Shown: piece by piece, positions 39,184 to 47,965 of the stretch
Position numbering within the stretch: position 1 is the first letter of the stretch
How the letters are laid out: every line of letters begins with the position of its first letter
From: Catellatospora methionotrophica
Lineage (GTDB): Bacteria; Actinomycetota; Actinomycetes; Mycobacteriales; Micromonosporaceae
Direction: 5' to 3'
DNA: 64,000 nt
Assembly (NCBI RefSeq): GCF_011297335.1
Contig: NZ_JAAOTJ010000019.1
Span: forward strand, 62,001 to 126,000
Notes under the pieces: model-generated
Databases searched by the model: none
Seen by the model: the letters and a program-made list of their open reading frames with translations, nothing else
What the model was told of the DNA's origin: nothing
Translations under genes and position numbers: made by a program

Positions 39184-39780
39184 TCATCGGGTCTTGCCCA
39201 GCATTCGGATCGCCTGCTTGAGCAGCGCGGGCACCGGCGGGGTCGGGCCGTCGATGGTCTCGGCGACCGCGGTGACCGCCTGGTCGGCCTGGGCCTGGCT
39301 CCAGCCGAGCCCGACCAGGCCCTGGCGCACCTGTTCGGTCCACGCCTGCACGCGGCCGCCCTGGGCGGGCACCGCCGACACCGGGCCGACCTTGTCGCGC
39401 AGCTCCAGGACCATCCGCTCGGCGCCCTTCTTGCCGATGCCCGGCACCTGGGTCAGCGTCGAGACGTCCCCGTGCGACAGCGCGGCGCGCAACGCGTCGG
39501 GGGTGTGCACCGACAGCGCGGCCTGGGCCAGCTTCGGGCCCACTCCACTGGCCGTGAGCAGCAGTTCGAACAGTTGCTTCTCGTCGTCGTCGACGAAGCC
39601 GAACAGGGTCAGCGAGTCCTCGCGCACGATCAGGGTGGCCGACAGCCGGGCCTGCTGGCCGACCCGCAGCGACGCCAGCGTGCCGGGCGCGCAGAGCAGG
39701 CGCAGGCCCACCCCGCCGACCTCGACCACGGTCGCGTCCGCGCCGATGGAGGCGACGATCCCCGCCACACTCGCGATCAT
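39184..39780 (-). CDS. ruvA: Holliday-junction DNA helicase subunit RuvA
   Basis: 198 aa. It binds the four-way junction and loads RuvB. An N-terminal OB fold (VEVGGVGLRL) is followed by the helix-hairpin-helix pair (TASGVGPKLAQAAL and VPGIGKKGAERMVLELRDK). The C-terminal domain III (VRQGLVGLGWSQAQADQAV) contacts RuvB. The ATG at 39780 overlaps the ruvC stop (TGATG). Confidence 0.97.
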   Translation of the reverse strand: MIASVAGIVASIGADATVVEVGGVGLRLLCAPGTLASLRVGQQARLSATLIVREDSLTLFGFVDDDEKQLFELLLTASGVGPKLAQAALSVHTPDALRAALSHGDVSTLTQVPGIGKKGAERMVLELRDKVGPVSAVPAQGGRVQAWTEQVRQGLVGLGWSQAQADQAVTAVAETIDGPTPPVPALLKQAIRMLGKTR

Positions 39781-40316
39781 CACTGCCTGCCCTTCGCGGT
39801 ACGGATGGCCTCGCTCAGCCGGTCGCGTGTGCCACCGCGCCAGATGTGGCAGATGGCCAGCGCCAGCGCGTCGGCGGCGTCCGCCGGGCGGGGCGGGGCG
39901 TCCAGCCGCAGCAGCCGGGTGACCATCGTGGTGACCTGCTTCTTGTCCGCCTGACCGGAGCCGGTCACGGCGGCCTTGACCTCGCTGGGAGTGTAGGTGC
40001 GCACCGGCAGCCCGGCGCGCGCGGCCGCCAGCACGGCGACGGCGGCCGCCTGTGCGGTGCCCATCACGGTGCGCACGTTGTGCTGGCTGAACACCCGCTC
40101 CACGGCGACGCTCTCGGGCTGGTGCTTCGCGATCAGCTCGGCCAGGTTGCGGTCGAGGTGCAGCAGCCGGTCCGCCAGGTCGGCGTCGGGATCGGAGCCG
40201 ATCACGGTGTAGTCGACCATGGTGCAGGGCCGGCCCGGCACGCCCTCCACCACGCCGACGCCGCACCGGGTCAGCCCCGGATCGACGCCCAGCACCCGCC
40301 GCTGCCGCAACTGCAC
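39780..40316 (-). CDS. ruvC: Holliday-junction resolvase RuvC
   Basis: 178 aa from GTG 40316, with GGAG about 9 bases upstream; a much longer upstream reading has no homology. The catalytic acids are visible: D12 in VLGVDPGLT, the Glu of VAVERVF, and the Asp pair of [14 protein letters not shown]. It cuts the junction processed by RuvAB, encoded immediately downstream with overlapping codons. Confidence 0.96.
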   Translation of the reverse strand: MQLRQRRVLGVDPGLTRCGVGVVEGVPGRPCTMVDYTVIGSDPDADLADRLLHLDRNLAELIAKHQPESVAVERVFSQHNVRTVMGTAQAAAVAVLAAARAGLPVRTYTPSEVKAAVTGSGQADKKQVTTMVTRLLRLDAPPRPADAADALALAICHIWRGGTRDRLSEAIRTAKGRQ

Positions 40317-40490
40317 CCGCTGCTCCGTCCACTTCGCCGTACGTGTGTACGACACCCTAGCGGACCCCACCGTCACCGGGCCGACGCCAGGCCCGCGCCA
40401 GGGCGCGGGCGGTCGCCACATCCGATCCCGGCACACTGTGTGGGCGCGACCCATGTGCGCGCTCCCGCCCGGCTCGTAGGTTCACGCACC

Positions 40491-41264
40491 ATGACGACCG
40501 CGACGCCGCCACTCGTTCGACTCGACCTCACCGGCCGCACCGCACTGGTGACCGGCGCAGGCAGCGGCATCGGGCGGGCCTGCGCGGCCCGGCTGGCGCA
40601 GGCCGGGGCCAAGGTGCTCGTGGTCGACCGGGACGCGGCGTCGGCCCACCTGGTGGCCGGCGAGATCGGCGGGACCGCGGTGGTCGCCGACCTGGCCGAG
40701 CCCGCAGCCCTCGACGACCTCGACCTGGCCGTCGACGTGATCGTCAACAACGCGGGCCTGCAGCACGTCGCGCCCCTGCAGGACTTCGACCCCGACCGCT
40801 TCACCTACCTGCACCAGGTCATGCTCGTCGCCCCGTTCCGGCTGGTGCGCCGGTCCCTGCCGCACATGTACGCGCAGGGCTGGGGCCGGATCGTGAACAT
40901 CTCCTCGGTGCACGGGCTGCGCGCGTCGGCGTTCAAGTCCGCGTACGTGTCGGCCAAGCACGGGCTGGAAGGCCTGTCGAAGGTCATCGCCGTCGAGGCC
41001 GCCCCGTACGGCGTCACCGCCAACTGCATCAACCCCGCCTACGTGCGCACCCCGCTGGTCGAGGGGCAGATCGCCGACCAGGCGCGCTCGCACGGCATCG
41101 ACGAGGCCGAGGTCATCGAGCGGATCATGCTGGCCAAGGCGGCGATCAAGCGCCTGATCGAGCCCGCGGAGGTCGCCGAGCTGGCCGCGTACCTGTGCAC
41201 CGACGCCGCCTCGTTCATCACCGGCACGTCCATCGCCATGGACGGCGGCTGGACAGCCCAGTGA
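40491..41264 (+). CDS. Short-chain dehydrogenase, probable 3-hydroxybutyrate dehydrogenase
   Basis: 257 aa. The NAD-binding loop is TGAGSGIG (21-28), the NNAG strand is at 86-89, and S138/S139, Y152 and K156 form the catalytic set (SAYVSAKHGLEGLSK). The C-terminal INPAYVRTPLVEGQI and ITGTSIAMDGGWTAQ match the D-beta-hydroxybutyrate dehydrogenase group, which interconverts 3-hydroxybutyrate and acetoacetate. The substrate is inferred. The start ATG 40491 has only a weak site upstream. It lies 14 bases before the regulator gene, forming an apparent operon divergent from ruvC. Confidence 0.87.
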   Translation: MTTATPPLVRLDLTGRTALVTGAGSGIGRACAARLAQAGAKVLVVDRDAASAHLVAGEIGGTAVVADLAEPAALDDLDLAVDVIVNNAGLQHVAPLQDFDPDRFTYLHQVMLVAPFRLVRRSLPHMYAQGWGRIVNISSVHGLRASAFKSAYVSAKHGLEGLSKVIAVEAAPYGVTANCINPAYVRTPLVEGQIADQARSHGIDEAEVIERIMLAKAAIKRLIEPAEVAELAAYLCTDAASFITGTSIAMDGGWTAQ

Positions 41265-41278
41265 TCGGCGAGGTAGGA

Positions 41279-43258
41279 ATGCGAGCCATGCCCTCCGCGA
41301 CCATCCGGTTCCTTGAACTGCTCGAACGTGAGGCGGCCCCGGTCGAGTTCGAGGGGCCGCTGGTGCAGGCGCGCTCGCGGGGCGCGAGCCCGGACGAGAT
41401 CGCCGAGCTGGAGGAGGCGAAGCTCGCCGCGCTGCGGGTGCGGGCGCTGCTGGAGCGCCGCCGCCGCCGCGAGGCGGAGCTGTCCGGCCTGTACGACACC
41501 GCCGGTGACCTGGCCGGCCTGCGCGACCTCGACGCGGTGCTGCACGCGATCGTGCACCGGGCCCGCAACCTGCTCGGCACCGACATCGCCTACCTGACCA
41601 TGAGCGACGACGCCGCGGGCGACGTGTACATGCGCGTCACCGACGGCTCGGTCTCGGCGAAGTTCCAGCGCCTGCGGCTGCCCCTGGGCGCGGGCCTGGG
41701 CGGCCTGGTCGCGCAGACCGGCACGCCGTACGCCACCGCCAACTACCCCGCGGACCGCCGCTTCCACCACACCGGCGAGATCGACGCGGGTGTCGGCGAG
41801 GAGGGCCTGGTCGCCATCCTGGGCGTGCCGCTGCGGCTGGGCTCGCGCGTCATCGGCGTGCTGTACGCGGCGAACCGCTCCGAGCGCCCGTTCGCCCGCG
41901 AGGAGGTGTCGCTGCTGGTGTCGCTGGCCGCGCACGCCGCGGTCGCCATCGACACCGCCCGGCTGCTCGGCGAGACCCAGGCGGCGCTGACCGAGCTGTC
42001 CTCGGCGCATACCAAGATCTCTGCGCACAGCGCGTCGGTGGAGCGCGCCGCGGCCGCCCACGACCGGATGACGGCGCTGGTGCTGCGCGGTGGCGGCGTC
42101 GAGGAGGTGGCCGCCGCGGTCACCGAGGTGCTCGGCGGGCGGCTGATGGTGCTCGACGCCGAAGGGCGCACCCTGGCCGCCGTCGGCGCGGACGCGCCCT
42201 CCGGCGGACCGGCGCGCGACGTCGGCCCCGGCGGCACGGTGCCGCTGCCCGACCCCGCGATCGTGGCCGAGGCGCTGGCCGCCTCCCGGGCCGACGGCCG
42301 GGCCGTACGCCGGGGCGGCCTGTGGTTCGCCGCCGTGGTCGCCGGGGCGGAGAACCTCGGCGCGCTGGTCTGGCGGCCGCAGCACGACACCGGCCACGCC
42401 GACCAGCAGATCCTGGAGCGCGCCGCGCTGGTCACCGCGCTGCTGCTGCTGTTTCGGCGCACCGTCGCCGACGCCGAGGGCCGGGTGCGTGGCGAGCTGC
42501 TCGACGACCTCATCTCCCGGCCGGTGCGCGACCCCGAGTCACTGCGGGCACGGGCCCGCCGGCTGCAGGTGGACCTGTCCCGCCCGCACGTGCTGATCTG
42601 CGTCGACGACGCCGCGGCGACCTCCGGGCCGGCCCGCGAGCGGGCGGTGTCGTGGGCGCACACCTTCGCCGGTACGCATGCCGGGCTGGCCGCCACCCGT
42701 GACGGCCGGGTGGTGCTGATGGTGCCCGGCACCGACGCGGGCGCGCTGGCCCGCTCGGTCGCCCGGGAACTGGGCCGGGTGCTGGGCCGCCCGGTCACCG
42801 CGGGCGCGGCCGGACCCGCCGCCGAACCGGCCGGGCTGGCCGCGGCGTTCAAGGAGGCCGACCACTGCGCCACCGCCCTGGCCGCGCTGGGCCGCGTCGG
42901 CGACGGCGCGTCAACGGCCGAGCTGGGCTTCGTCGGGCTGCTGCTGGGCGCGGTACGCGAGGGCGGCGACCCGGACGTGACCCGCTTCCTGCGCGAGACC
43001 ATCGGCTCGGTCGTCGACTACGACACCCGCCGCGGCACGAACCTGGTCAAGACGCTGGAATGCTACTTCGGCACCGGCGGCAGCCTGGCCCGCGCCGCCG
43101 AGCAGCTGCACGTACACGTCAACACGGTCACCCAGCGGCTGGACCGGGTCGCCCAGCTGCTCGGCGCGGACTGGCAGCGCCCCGACCGGGCCCTGGAGGT
43201 GCAGCTGGCGCTGCGCCTGCACCGGCTGGGCAGCGGCGGCGAACAACTTTCCGGCTGA
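41279..43258 (+). CDS. GAF-domain PucR/CdaR-type transcriptional regulator
   Basis: 659 aa from ATG 41279 (GAGGTAGGA upstream); ATG 41288 is an alternative. A helical N-terminus with many Glu/Arg is followed by a GAF domain (about 70-230, from DLDAVLHAIVHRARNLLGTD to AAHAAVAIDTARLLGE). A coiled linker, a CdaR-like GGDEF-related domain, and a C-terminal PucR helix-turn-helix (TLECYFGTGGSLARAAEQLH, VNTVTQRLDRVAQLLG) complete it. It probably senses a small ligand through GAF and controls the adjacent dehydrogenase; this partner assignment rests on position only. Confidence 0.9.
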   Translation: MRAMPSATIRFLELLEREAAPVEFEGPLVQARSRGASPDEIAELEEAKLAALRVRALLERRRRREAELSGLYDTAGDLAGLRDLDAVLHAIVHRARNLLGTDIAYLTMSDDAAGDVYMRVTDGSVSAKFQRLRLPLGAGLGGLVAQTGTPYATANYPADRRFHHTGEIDAGVGEEGLVAILGVPLRLGSRVIGVLYAANRSERPFAREEVSLLVSLAAHAAVAIDTARLLGETQAALTELSSAHTKISAHSASVERAAAAHDRMTALVLRGGGVEEVAAAVTEVLGGRLMVLDAEGRTLAAVGADAPSGGPARDVGPGGTVPLPDPAIVAEALAASRADGRAVRRGGLWFAAVVAGAENLGALVWRPQHDTGHADQQILERAALVTALLLLFRRTVADAEGRVRGELLDDLISRPVRDPESLRARARRLQVDLSRPHVLICVDDAAATSGPARERAVSWAHTFAGTHAGLAATRDGRVVLMVPGTDAGALARSVARELGRVLGRPVTAGAAGPAAEPAGLAAAFKEADHCATALAALGRVGDGASTAELGFVGLLLGAVREGGDPDVTRFLRETIGSVVDYDTRRGTNLVKTLECYFGTGGSLARAAEQLHVHVNTVTQRLDRVAQLLGADWQRPDRALEVQLALRLHRLGSGGEQLSG

Positions 43259-43325
43259 GACCCCACCCCCGGCCGCTCCTCGGCGGTACTGACAGGCGAA
43301 GGCGTCCGTCCACTGAGGAGTACAC

Positions 43326-44084
43326 ATGCGAAGACTGGCCCTGCTCGCCGCCGCGGCCGTCGCCCTGGCCGGGTGCTCGGGCGGCGGCGACCCGGTGGCG
43401 GCCCCGAGCCCGAGCCCGACCGGCCTCAACGCCGGGGCGACCTGCGACCTGCCGAAGGGCACGCGGCAGATCCGGTTCGGCGACCACGGCGCGGACCTGG
43501 GCGGGGTGATCCTCGGCAGCGGCAAGACCGGCGTCGTGCTGGCTCACCAGAACGGCGGCGACGTCTGCCAGTGGATCTCGTACGCGTTCGAGCTGGCCGG
43601 CAAGGGCTACCGGGTGCTCGCGTTCGACTTCGGCGGGTTCGGCGTCTCCACGCGGGGCGAGCTGGACAACCCGCAGCAGGTCGCCGCGGCGGCGGCGGCG
43701 CTGCGCGCGGACGGCGCGACCGGCATCGTGCTGATCGGCGCGTCGATGGGCGGCACCGCCGTGCTGGTCGCCGCGCCGACGGTGACTCCCCCGCCGGTCG
43801 CCGTCGTGTCGCTGTCGGCCCCGGTGCTGTTCGGCGCGGACGCGTCGCAGGCCGTACCGAAGCTGACCATGCCGGTGTTCTACGCCGCGGGCGAGTTCGA
43901 GAGCAGCTTCGCCGACGCCGCGCGCGAGCTGCACGGGCTGACCCCGAAGACGACCGCCAAGGAGCTGCTGATCGTGCCGACCGACTGGCACGGGGTGTTG
44001 CTGCTGAGCCTGGGCGGCCCGCCCGCCACGGACACCGTGCGCACGAAGCTGGCCGCGTTCCTCGCGGCGCACGCGCCGGCCTGA
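43326..44084 (+). CDS. Lipoprotein with alpha/beta-hydrolase fold
   Basis: 252 aa. A lipoprotein signal ends in LAGC (Cys17), followed by a Pro/Ser linker. The body is an alpha/beta hydrolase: VVLAHQNGGD near the oxyanion loop, LIGASMGG with the nucleophile Ser (about 141), an acid candidate in FYAAGEFES and the His in PTDWHGV. It resembles dienelactone-hydrolase-like esterases held at the outer face of the membrane. The substrate is unknown. GAGGAG precedes ATG 43326. It is a single gene, convergent with the TetR gene. Confidence 0.87.
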   Translation: MRRLALLAAAAVALAGCSGGGDPVAAPSPSPTGLNAGATCDLPKGTRQIRFGDHGADLGGVILGSGKTGVVLAHQNGGDVCQWISYAFELAGKGYRVLAFDFGGFGVSTRGELDNPQQVAAAAAALRADGATGIVLIGASMGGTAVLVAAPTVTPPPVAVVSLSAPVLFGADASQAVPKLTMPVFYAAGEFESSFADAARELHGLTPKTTAKELLIVPTDWHGVLLLSLGGPPATDTVRTKLAAFLAAHAPA

Positions 44085-44187
44085 CGGCGGCGCGGCCAGG
44101 GCGCGAACGGGGGTTCGGCGTCGTTGCGGATCAGGGCGCCGCAACGCCGCAGAGGGGGATGCCCGTGCCGCGCCGCAACCACCCGAG

Positions 44188-44241
44188 GCAAGGAAGGGCA
44201 CCTTGCACACTGCACGACGATGTGAAGGTGCCCTTCCTTGC
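44188..44241. repeat. Inverted repeat family C, copy 1
   Basis: Perfect 17-base arms (GCAAGGAAGGGCACCTT and its complement) at 44188-44204 and 44225-44241 flank a 20-base centre. The GGAAGGGCACCTT core also forms the arms of the copy at 47874-47928. It lies between the convergent lipoprotein and TetR genes. Confidence 0.9.
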
Positions 44242-44287
44242 TTCAGGGTCTGCTTGCCGCGCGGCTTCAGGGTCTGCTTGCCGCGCG
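44240..44287. repeat. Perfect 24-bp tandem duplication
   Basis: A 24-base unit beginning GCTTCAGGGTCTGC and ending CCGCGCG occurs twice head to tail (44240-44263, 44264-44287). It abuts and overlaps the right arm of repeat C1. It contains no gene. Confidence 0.9.
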
Positions 44288-44375
44288 CCTTACTGCGGGT
44301 GTGTTTGTCAGGCGCGGGAAACTGTCACCTCGGATCTGTCGCCGGGCACGGAACCCGTCTGCTCCCGGCGGGCCC

Positions 44376-44993
44376 TCAGGCGGCGACGCCTCGCAGCACC
44401 ACGTCCACGACCTGCGCGACCAGGTCGTCGACCTCGTCGAGGCGCGGGTTCCAGCGCACCATGCGGTGCAGCAGCAGCGGGCTGATCAGCATCGACACCG
44501 TGACCTCCAGGTCGAGGTCGGCGCGCAGCTCGCCGGAGGCGACACCGCGGCGCAGCACCTCGCGCATCACCTCGCGGCGCGGCTCGGTGATCGCCTCCTG
44601 CCAGATCCGGTACGCCTCCGGGCTGCGGGACACCTCCGGCATCAGGCAGGGCATCACCCGCACGGCCCGCTGGTCCTTCTTGCCGACCACCGACAGCAAC
44701 TCGATCAGGTCGGCGCGCAGCGACTCACCCGACGGCTGCGGAGCCGGTCCCTTGAGCTTGACCAGCGTCTCCAGCAGCAGCTCGTCCTTGCCCGCCCAGC
44801 GCCGGTAGATGGTCGCCTTGCCCACACCCGCACGGGCCGCGATGGCCTCCATGCTCAGCGCCTCGACGGTGGTGCCCTCCTCGATGAGGTCGAGGACCGC
44901 CTCCAGGATCGCCTCATGCGCGCGGGAGCTGCGCGGACGCCCCTGCGTCCGCGCAGCTCCGGGCACCGCCGGCAGTTCAGCGAGCTCAGTCAT
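44376..44993 (-). CDS. TetR-family repressor of the adjacent MFS pump
   Basis: 205 aa from ATG 44993. The DNA-binding helices read SMEAIAARAGVGKATIYRRW (about 48-67), followed by GKDELLLETLV. The C-terminal ligand domain is of the TetR_C_11-like type common in actinomycetes. It lies 13 bases downstream of the MFS gene on the same strand, and a perfect 8-7-8 palindrome precedes that gene. It probably represses both until a substrate of the pump binds. Confidence 0.9.
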   Translation of the reverse strand: MTELAELPAVPGAARTQGRPRSSRAHEAILEAVLDLIEEGTTVEALSMEAIAARAGVGKATIYRRWAGKDELLLETLVKLKGPAPQPSGESLRADLIELLSVVGKKDQRAVRVMPCLMPEVSRSPEAYRIWQEAITEPRREVMREVLRRGVASGELRADLDLEVTVSMLISPLLLHRMVRWNPRLDEVDDLVAQVVDVVLRGVAA

Positions 44994-45006
44994 GGTGAAC
45001 GGAACC

Positions 45007-46653
45007 TTACCCGACCGTGGACAACCGGGACGGCCGCTGCCGGTCGCTGTCGTCACCCTCACCGGCCGGAACCGAGCGGTTCACCGGTGCCCCGGCCGGA
45101 GCCGAGGGGCCACCCGCGCCCAGTGCCCCGCCCGCGCCCTGCGCCAGCTTCTTGGGCATCCAGCGCAGCACCACCGCGACCGCGATCAGCGCCACCAGCG
45201 TGGAGCCGAGCGCCGCCCAGTGCATGGCGTGCACGAAGGCGTCGTTGGCGGCGGTCACCAGCGGTGCGCCCTGCGGGCCGAGGTTGGCGGCCACGCCGTA
45301 CGCCCCGGCGACCGACTCGTTGGCGACGTCGCGCAGCGGACCGGGCAGCGCGGCCGTCGCGGGCTCGATCTCGCCCCGGTAGACCCCGGCCACGACCGAG
45401 CCGAGCACGGCCACACCCATCGCCACGGCGACCTGCCGGATCGTGTTCGACACCGCCGAGCCGACGCCGGCCTTCTCCCGCGGCAGCACCGACATGATGG
45501 TGTTCGTCGCGGGCGGCATCACGTTGGCCATACCGGCGCCCATGAAGAAGAAGTTCACCACCACGATCCAGATCGGGGTGTCCACCTGCAGCGTGGCCAG
45601 CACCGCGAAGGTGATCCCGGCGACCAGGATGCCCGTCGCCGCCACGGTGCGCACGCCGAAGCGCTTGACCAGGTTCGTGCTCAGCGGCGCGAACACCATC
45701 TGGCCGACCGCGAACGGCACCAGCAGCGCCCCGCTCTGCATCGGTGAGTAGTCCCGCACCAGCTGCAGGTAGAAGCCGACGAAGAAGAACGAGCCCATGG
45801 ACGCGAAGAACAGCAGGCCGATGCTGGCCACCGAGGCCGAGAAGCGGGCGTCGCGGAACAGCTTCACGTCCAGCGAGGGGTGCGTGGTGCGCGACTCCCA
45901 CCAGACGAACGCCGCCAGCACCAGTGCGCCGCCGATGAGCGAGGCCCACACCTCGGGCCGGCCGAAGCCGTGCTCGCCGCCGTCGACGATGCCGTAGACC
46001 AGCGCCACCAGGCCGACCACGGACAGCAGCACGCCGACCAGGTCGATGCGGCCCGGCTGCGGGTCACGCGACTCGGGCACCAGGAACGCCACGGCGACCA
46101 GGCCGAACAGGATGATCGGCACGTTGATGATGAAGACCGAGCCCCACCAGAAGTGCTCCAGCAGGAAGCCGCCGAGCAGCGGGCCGATGGCGACGGCGAG
46201 GCCGACCGAACCGGCCCAGATGCCGATCGCCTTGCCGCGCTCGCGCGGGTCGAAGACGTTCGAGATGATCGACAGCGTCACCGGCATGATCGCCGCGCCG
46301 CCGACGCCCATGAAGGCCCGCGCCGCGATGAGCTGACCGGGGTCCTTCGCGTACGCCGAGAGCACCGACGCGATGCCGAACAGCACCAGGCCGATGAGCA
46401 GGAACCGCTTGCGCCCCCAGCGGTCGCCGAGCACGCCGAAGCTGAACAGCAGGCCCGCGAAGACCAGGGTGTACGAGTTGATCGCCCATTCCAGCTCGCT
46501 CTGGGTCGCACCCAGGCCGTGGACAGGGTCGGCGAGCGTACGCATCGCCACGTTGAGCACGGTGTTGTCGAGCACGACCACGAGCAGGCTGATCACCAGC
46601 ACGCCGAGAATCGCCCAGCGCCTCGGGTGCCCGGTGTTCACAGCAGAGTCCAC
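45007..46653 (-). CDS. DHA2-family (EmrB/QacA-like) drug:H+ antiporter
   Basis: 548 aa from GTG 46653, with GGGGGATGG upstream; the longer reading would cross the operator. About 14 membrane segments are seen. LDNTVLNVAMRTL in the first is the DHA2 motif D1, GDRWGRKRFLL is motif A, and the central WAINSYTLVFAGLLF fits motif B. The C-terminal tail is Gly/Ala/Pro-rich then charged. It likely expels hydrophobic or cationic toxic compounds. It is co-transcribed with the TetR repressor gene. Confidence 0.92.
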   Translation of the reverse strand: MDSAVNTGHPRRWAILGVLVISLLVVVLDNTVLNVAMRTLADPVHGLGATQSELEWAINSYTLVFAGLLFSFGVLGDRWGRKRFLLIGLVLFGIASVLSAYAKDPGQLIAARAFMGVGGAAIMPVTLSIISNVFDPRERGKAIGIWAGSVGLAVAIGPLLGGFLLEHFWWGSVFIINVPIILFGLVAVAFLVPESRDPQPGRIDLVGVLLSVVGLVALVYGIVDGGEHGFGRPEVWASLIGGALVLAAFVWWESRTTHPSLDVKLFRDARFSASVASIGLLFFASMGSFFFVGFYLQLVRDYSPMQSGALLVPFAVGQMVFAPLSTNLVKRFGVRTVAATGILVAGITFAVLATLQVDTPIWIVVVNFFFMGAGMANVMPPATNTIMSVLPREKAGVGSAVSNTIRQVAVAMGVAVLGSVVAGVYRGEIEPATAALPGPLRDVANESVAGAYGVAANLGPQGAPLVTAANDAFVHAMHWAALGSTLVALIAVAVVLRWMPKKLAQGAGGALGAGGPSAPAGAPVNRSVPAGEGDDSDRQRPSRLSTVG

Positions 46654-46675
46654 GTGTTTCCATCCCCCAGGATTC

Positions 46676-46698
46676 CGATACGGTTCCGTTCCGTATCG
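46676..46698 (-). promoter_or_regulatory. TetR operator upstream of the MFS gene
   Basis: CGATACGG (46676-46683), a 7-base centre TTCCGTT, then CCGTATCG (46691-46698): a perfect 8-7-8 inverted repeat 22 bases before the MFS start. Its size and position are those of TetR-family operators. Confidence 0.75.
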
Positions 46699-46808
46699 CA
46701 AGCCGACGCTACGCCCGTCTCCCCAAATACGAAACCACCCCGTCTCGAAAGTGACCCTCCCCACTCCCCGGAATAACACCCTCCACCCCCACCCCCATCC
46801 CCCACCTC

Positions 46809-46871
46809 GGCCGCAACTCTTAAAGACTTGCGGCCTCCGGGCAGGTCGGAGGCCGCAACTCTTTAAGAGTT
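46809..46871. repeat. Composite hairpin D (GGCCGCAACTCTT)
   Basis: Three stems run head to tail: GGCCGCAA/TTGCGGCC (46809-46835), GGCCTCCG/CGGAGGCC (46832-46854) and AACTCT-TTA-AGAGTT (46857-46871). GCCGCAACTCTT occurs twice as a direct repeat (46810, 46852). This is the only long repeat here lying between divergent genes. Confidence 0.75.
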
Positions 46872-47091
46872 GTCGATGGGTCAGGGGGTGGCGGGGGTCG
46901 GCGGCGGAGGCGGGAGTGGGGGTGATCTAGAGCGTGGAAAGCCTGTGTCATCAGGCGGCTAGAGCCATGTCACGCGTCGGCACAATCGACACGTCGGCGA
47001 TGTGCGATTCGCGCGGTTCCGCCCCCCTCGTCTGCCACCATCGGATGAAGCGGACAAACCCGTCCGTGTCACGAAACAGAGGGGTATCGGC

Positions 47092-47865
47092 ATGGCCAAC
47101 GCACCCGGCGTTCCCACCTGGGTCGATCTGAGCACCACCGATCTGAAGAGCGCCACGGAGTTCTACACGCAGCTGTTCGGCTGGGACACCGAGGTCACCC
47201 CTGAACCCGAGGCAGGCGGCTACACGACATACCTGATCGACGGCAAGCAGGTCGCCGGCGCGGGCCCCATCCAGGGCGAGAGCCAGCCACCGATGTGGAC
47301 GACGTACGTCGAGACCTCCGACGCGGCGGCCACCGCCGCCAAGGTCGTCGATTTCGGCGGCAGCGTCCTGCTGGAACCGTTCGACGTGCTGGGATACGGC
47401 CAGATGGCGGTGTTCCTGGACCAGGCCGGGGCGATGTTCGCGGTGTGGCAGCCCGGCACCCACGGCGGCGGGGAGATCTTCCGCAGGCCCGGCACGCTGG
47501 CCTGGAACGAGCTGACCACCCGCGACCCGGAGGGCTCGAAGATCTTCTACGGCGGCGTGTTCGGCTGGAAGGCCCAGGACATGCCGCTCGGGCCGGTCAT
47601 CTACAGCGAGTTCCAGCTCGACGGGGCCCGCATCGGCGGCATGATGCCGATGGAGGGCGACACCTGGCCCGAGGACCTGCCACCGCACTGGATGGTGTAC
47701 TTCCACGTCGACGACTGCGACGCCGCCGCCGGCCGCGCCCAGGAGCTCGGCGGCACCGTCTCCGTCCCGCCCACCGACATCCCGCCCGGCCGCTTCGCCG
47801 TCCTGTCCGACCCCCAGGGCGCCTTCTTCTCCATCATCAAAGTCACCCCCGACCGCCTCATGTGA
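47092..47865 (+). CDS. Two-domain VOC-family protein (CFP-30B-like)
   Basis: 257 aa. It contains two vicinal-oxygen-chelate modules: about 10-118 (PTWVDLSTTDLKSATEFYTQ, VFLDQAGAMFAVW) and about 130-255 (LAWNELTTRDPEGSKIFYGG, VLSDPQGAFFSIIK). This doubled arrangement is that of the actinobacterial CFP-30B/antigen hydroxylase-like group. Metal ligands typical of glyoxalase I are not clearly all present, so the reaction is unknown. ATG 47092 has GAGGGG upstream. It converges with the pterin dehydratase gene across repeats C2 and E. Confidence 0.88.
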   Translation: MANAPGVPTWVDLSTTDLKSATEFYTQLFGWDTEVTPEPEAGGYTTYLIDGKQVAGAGPIQGESQPPMWTTYVETSDAAATAAKVVDFGGSVLLEPFDVLGYGQMAVFLDQAGAMFAVWQPGTHGGGEIFRRPGTLAWNELTTRDPEGSKIFYGGVFGWKAQDMPLGPVIYSEFQLDGARIGGMMPMEGDTWPEDLPPHWMVYFHVDDCDAAAGRAQELGGTVSVPPTDIPPGRFAVLSDPQGAFFSIIKVTPDRLM

Positions 47866-47873
47866 CCAGCGGT

Positions 47874-47928
47874 CGATAGGAAGGGCACCTTCTTAACGCT
47901 CGGCGTTAAGAAGGTGCCCTTCCTATCG
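47874..47928. repeat. Inverted repeat family C, copy 2 (26-bp perfect arms)
   Basis: Arms at 47874-47899 and 47903-47928 are perfectly complementary around the 3-base loop TCG. The outer half (GGAAGGGCACCTT) is shared with copy C1; the inner part (TTAACGC) is specific. It begins 9 bases past the VOC stop and lies between convergent genes. Confidence 0.95.
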
Positions 47929-47965
47929 CCCCACCCGCCCAAGCGAGCGCGAGGCGCGAGTCGCG

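Larger units (their letters stand above)
46654..47091. other. 438-base gene-free divergent region
   Basis: It holds the TetR operator next to the MFS gene, the composite hairpin D at 46809-46871, and the leader of the VOC gene, where GAGGGG precedes ATG 47092. Short open frames here (for example 46934-47131) have no ribosome site or coding-type composition, so I call none. Confidence 0.7.

Noticed and set aside
44188-44287. Insertion-sequence remnant
   Set aside because: There are inverted and direct repeats but no transposase fragment or clear target duplication.
46934-47131. Small plus-strand open frame of 65 codons before the VOC gene
   Set aside because: No ribosome site, no coding-type third-position bias, and it overlaps the VOC start.
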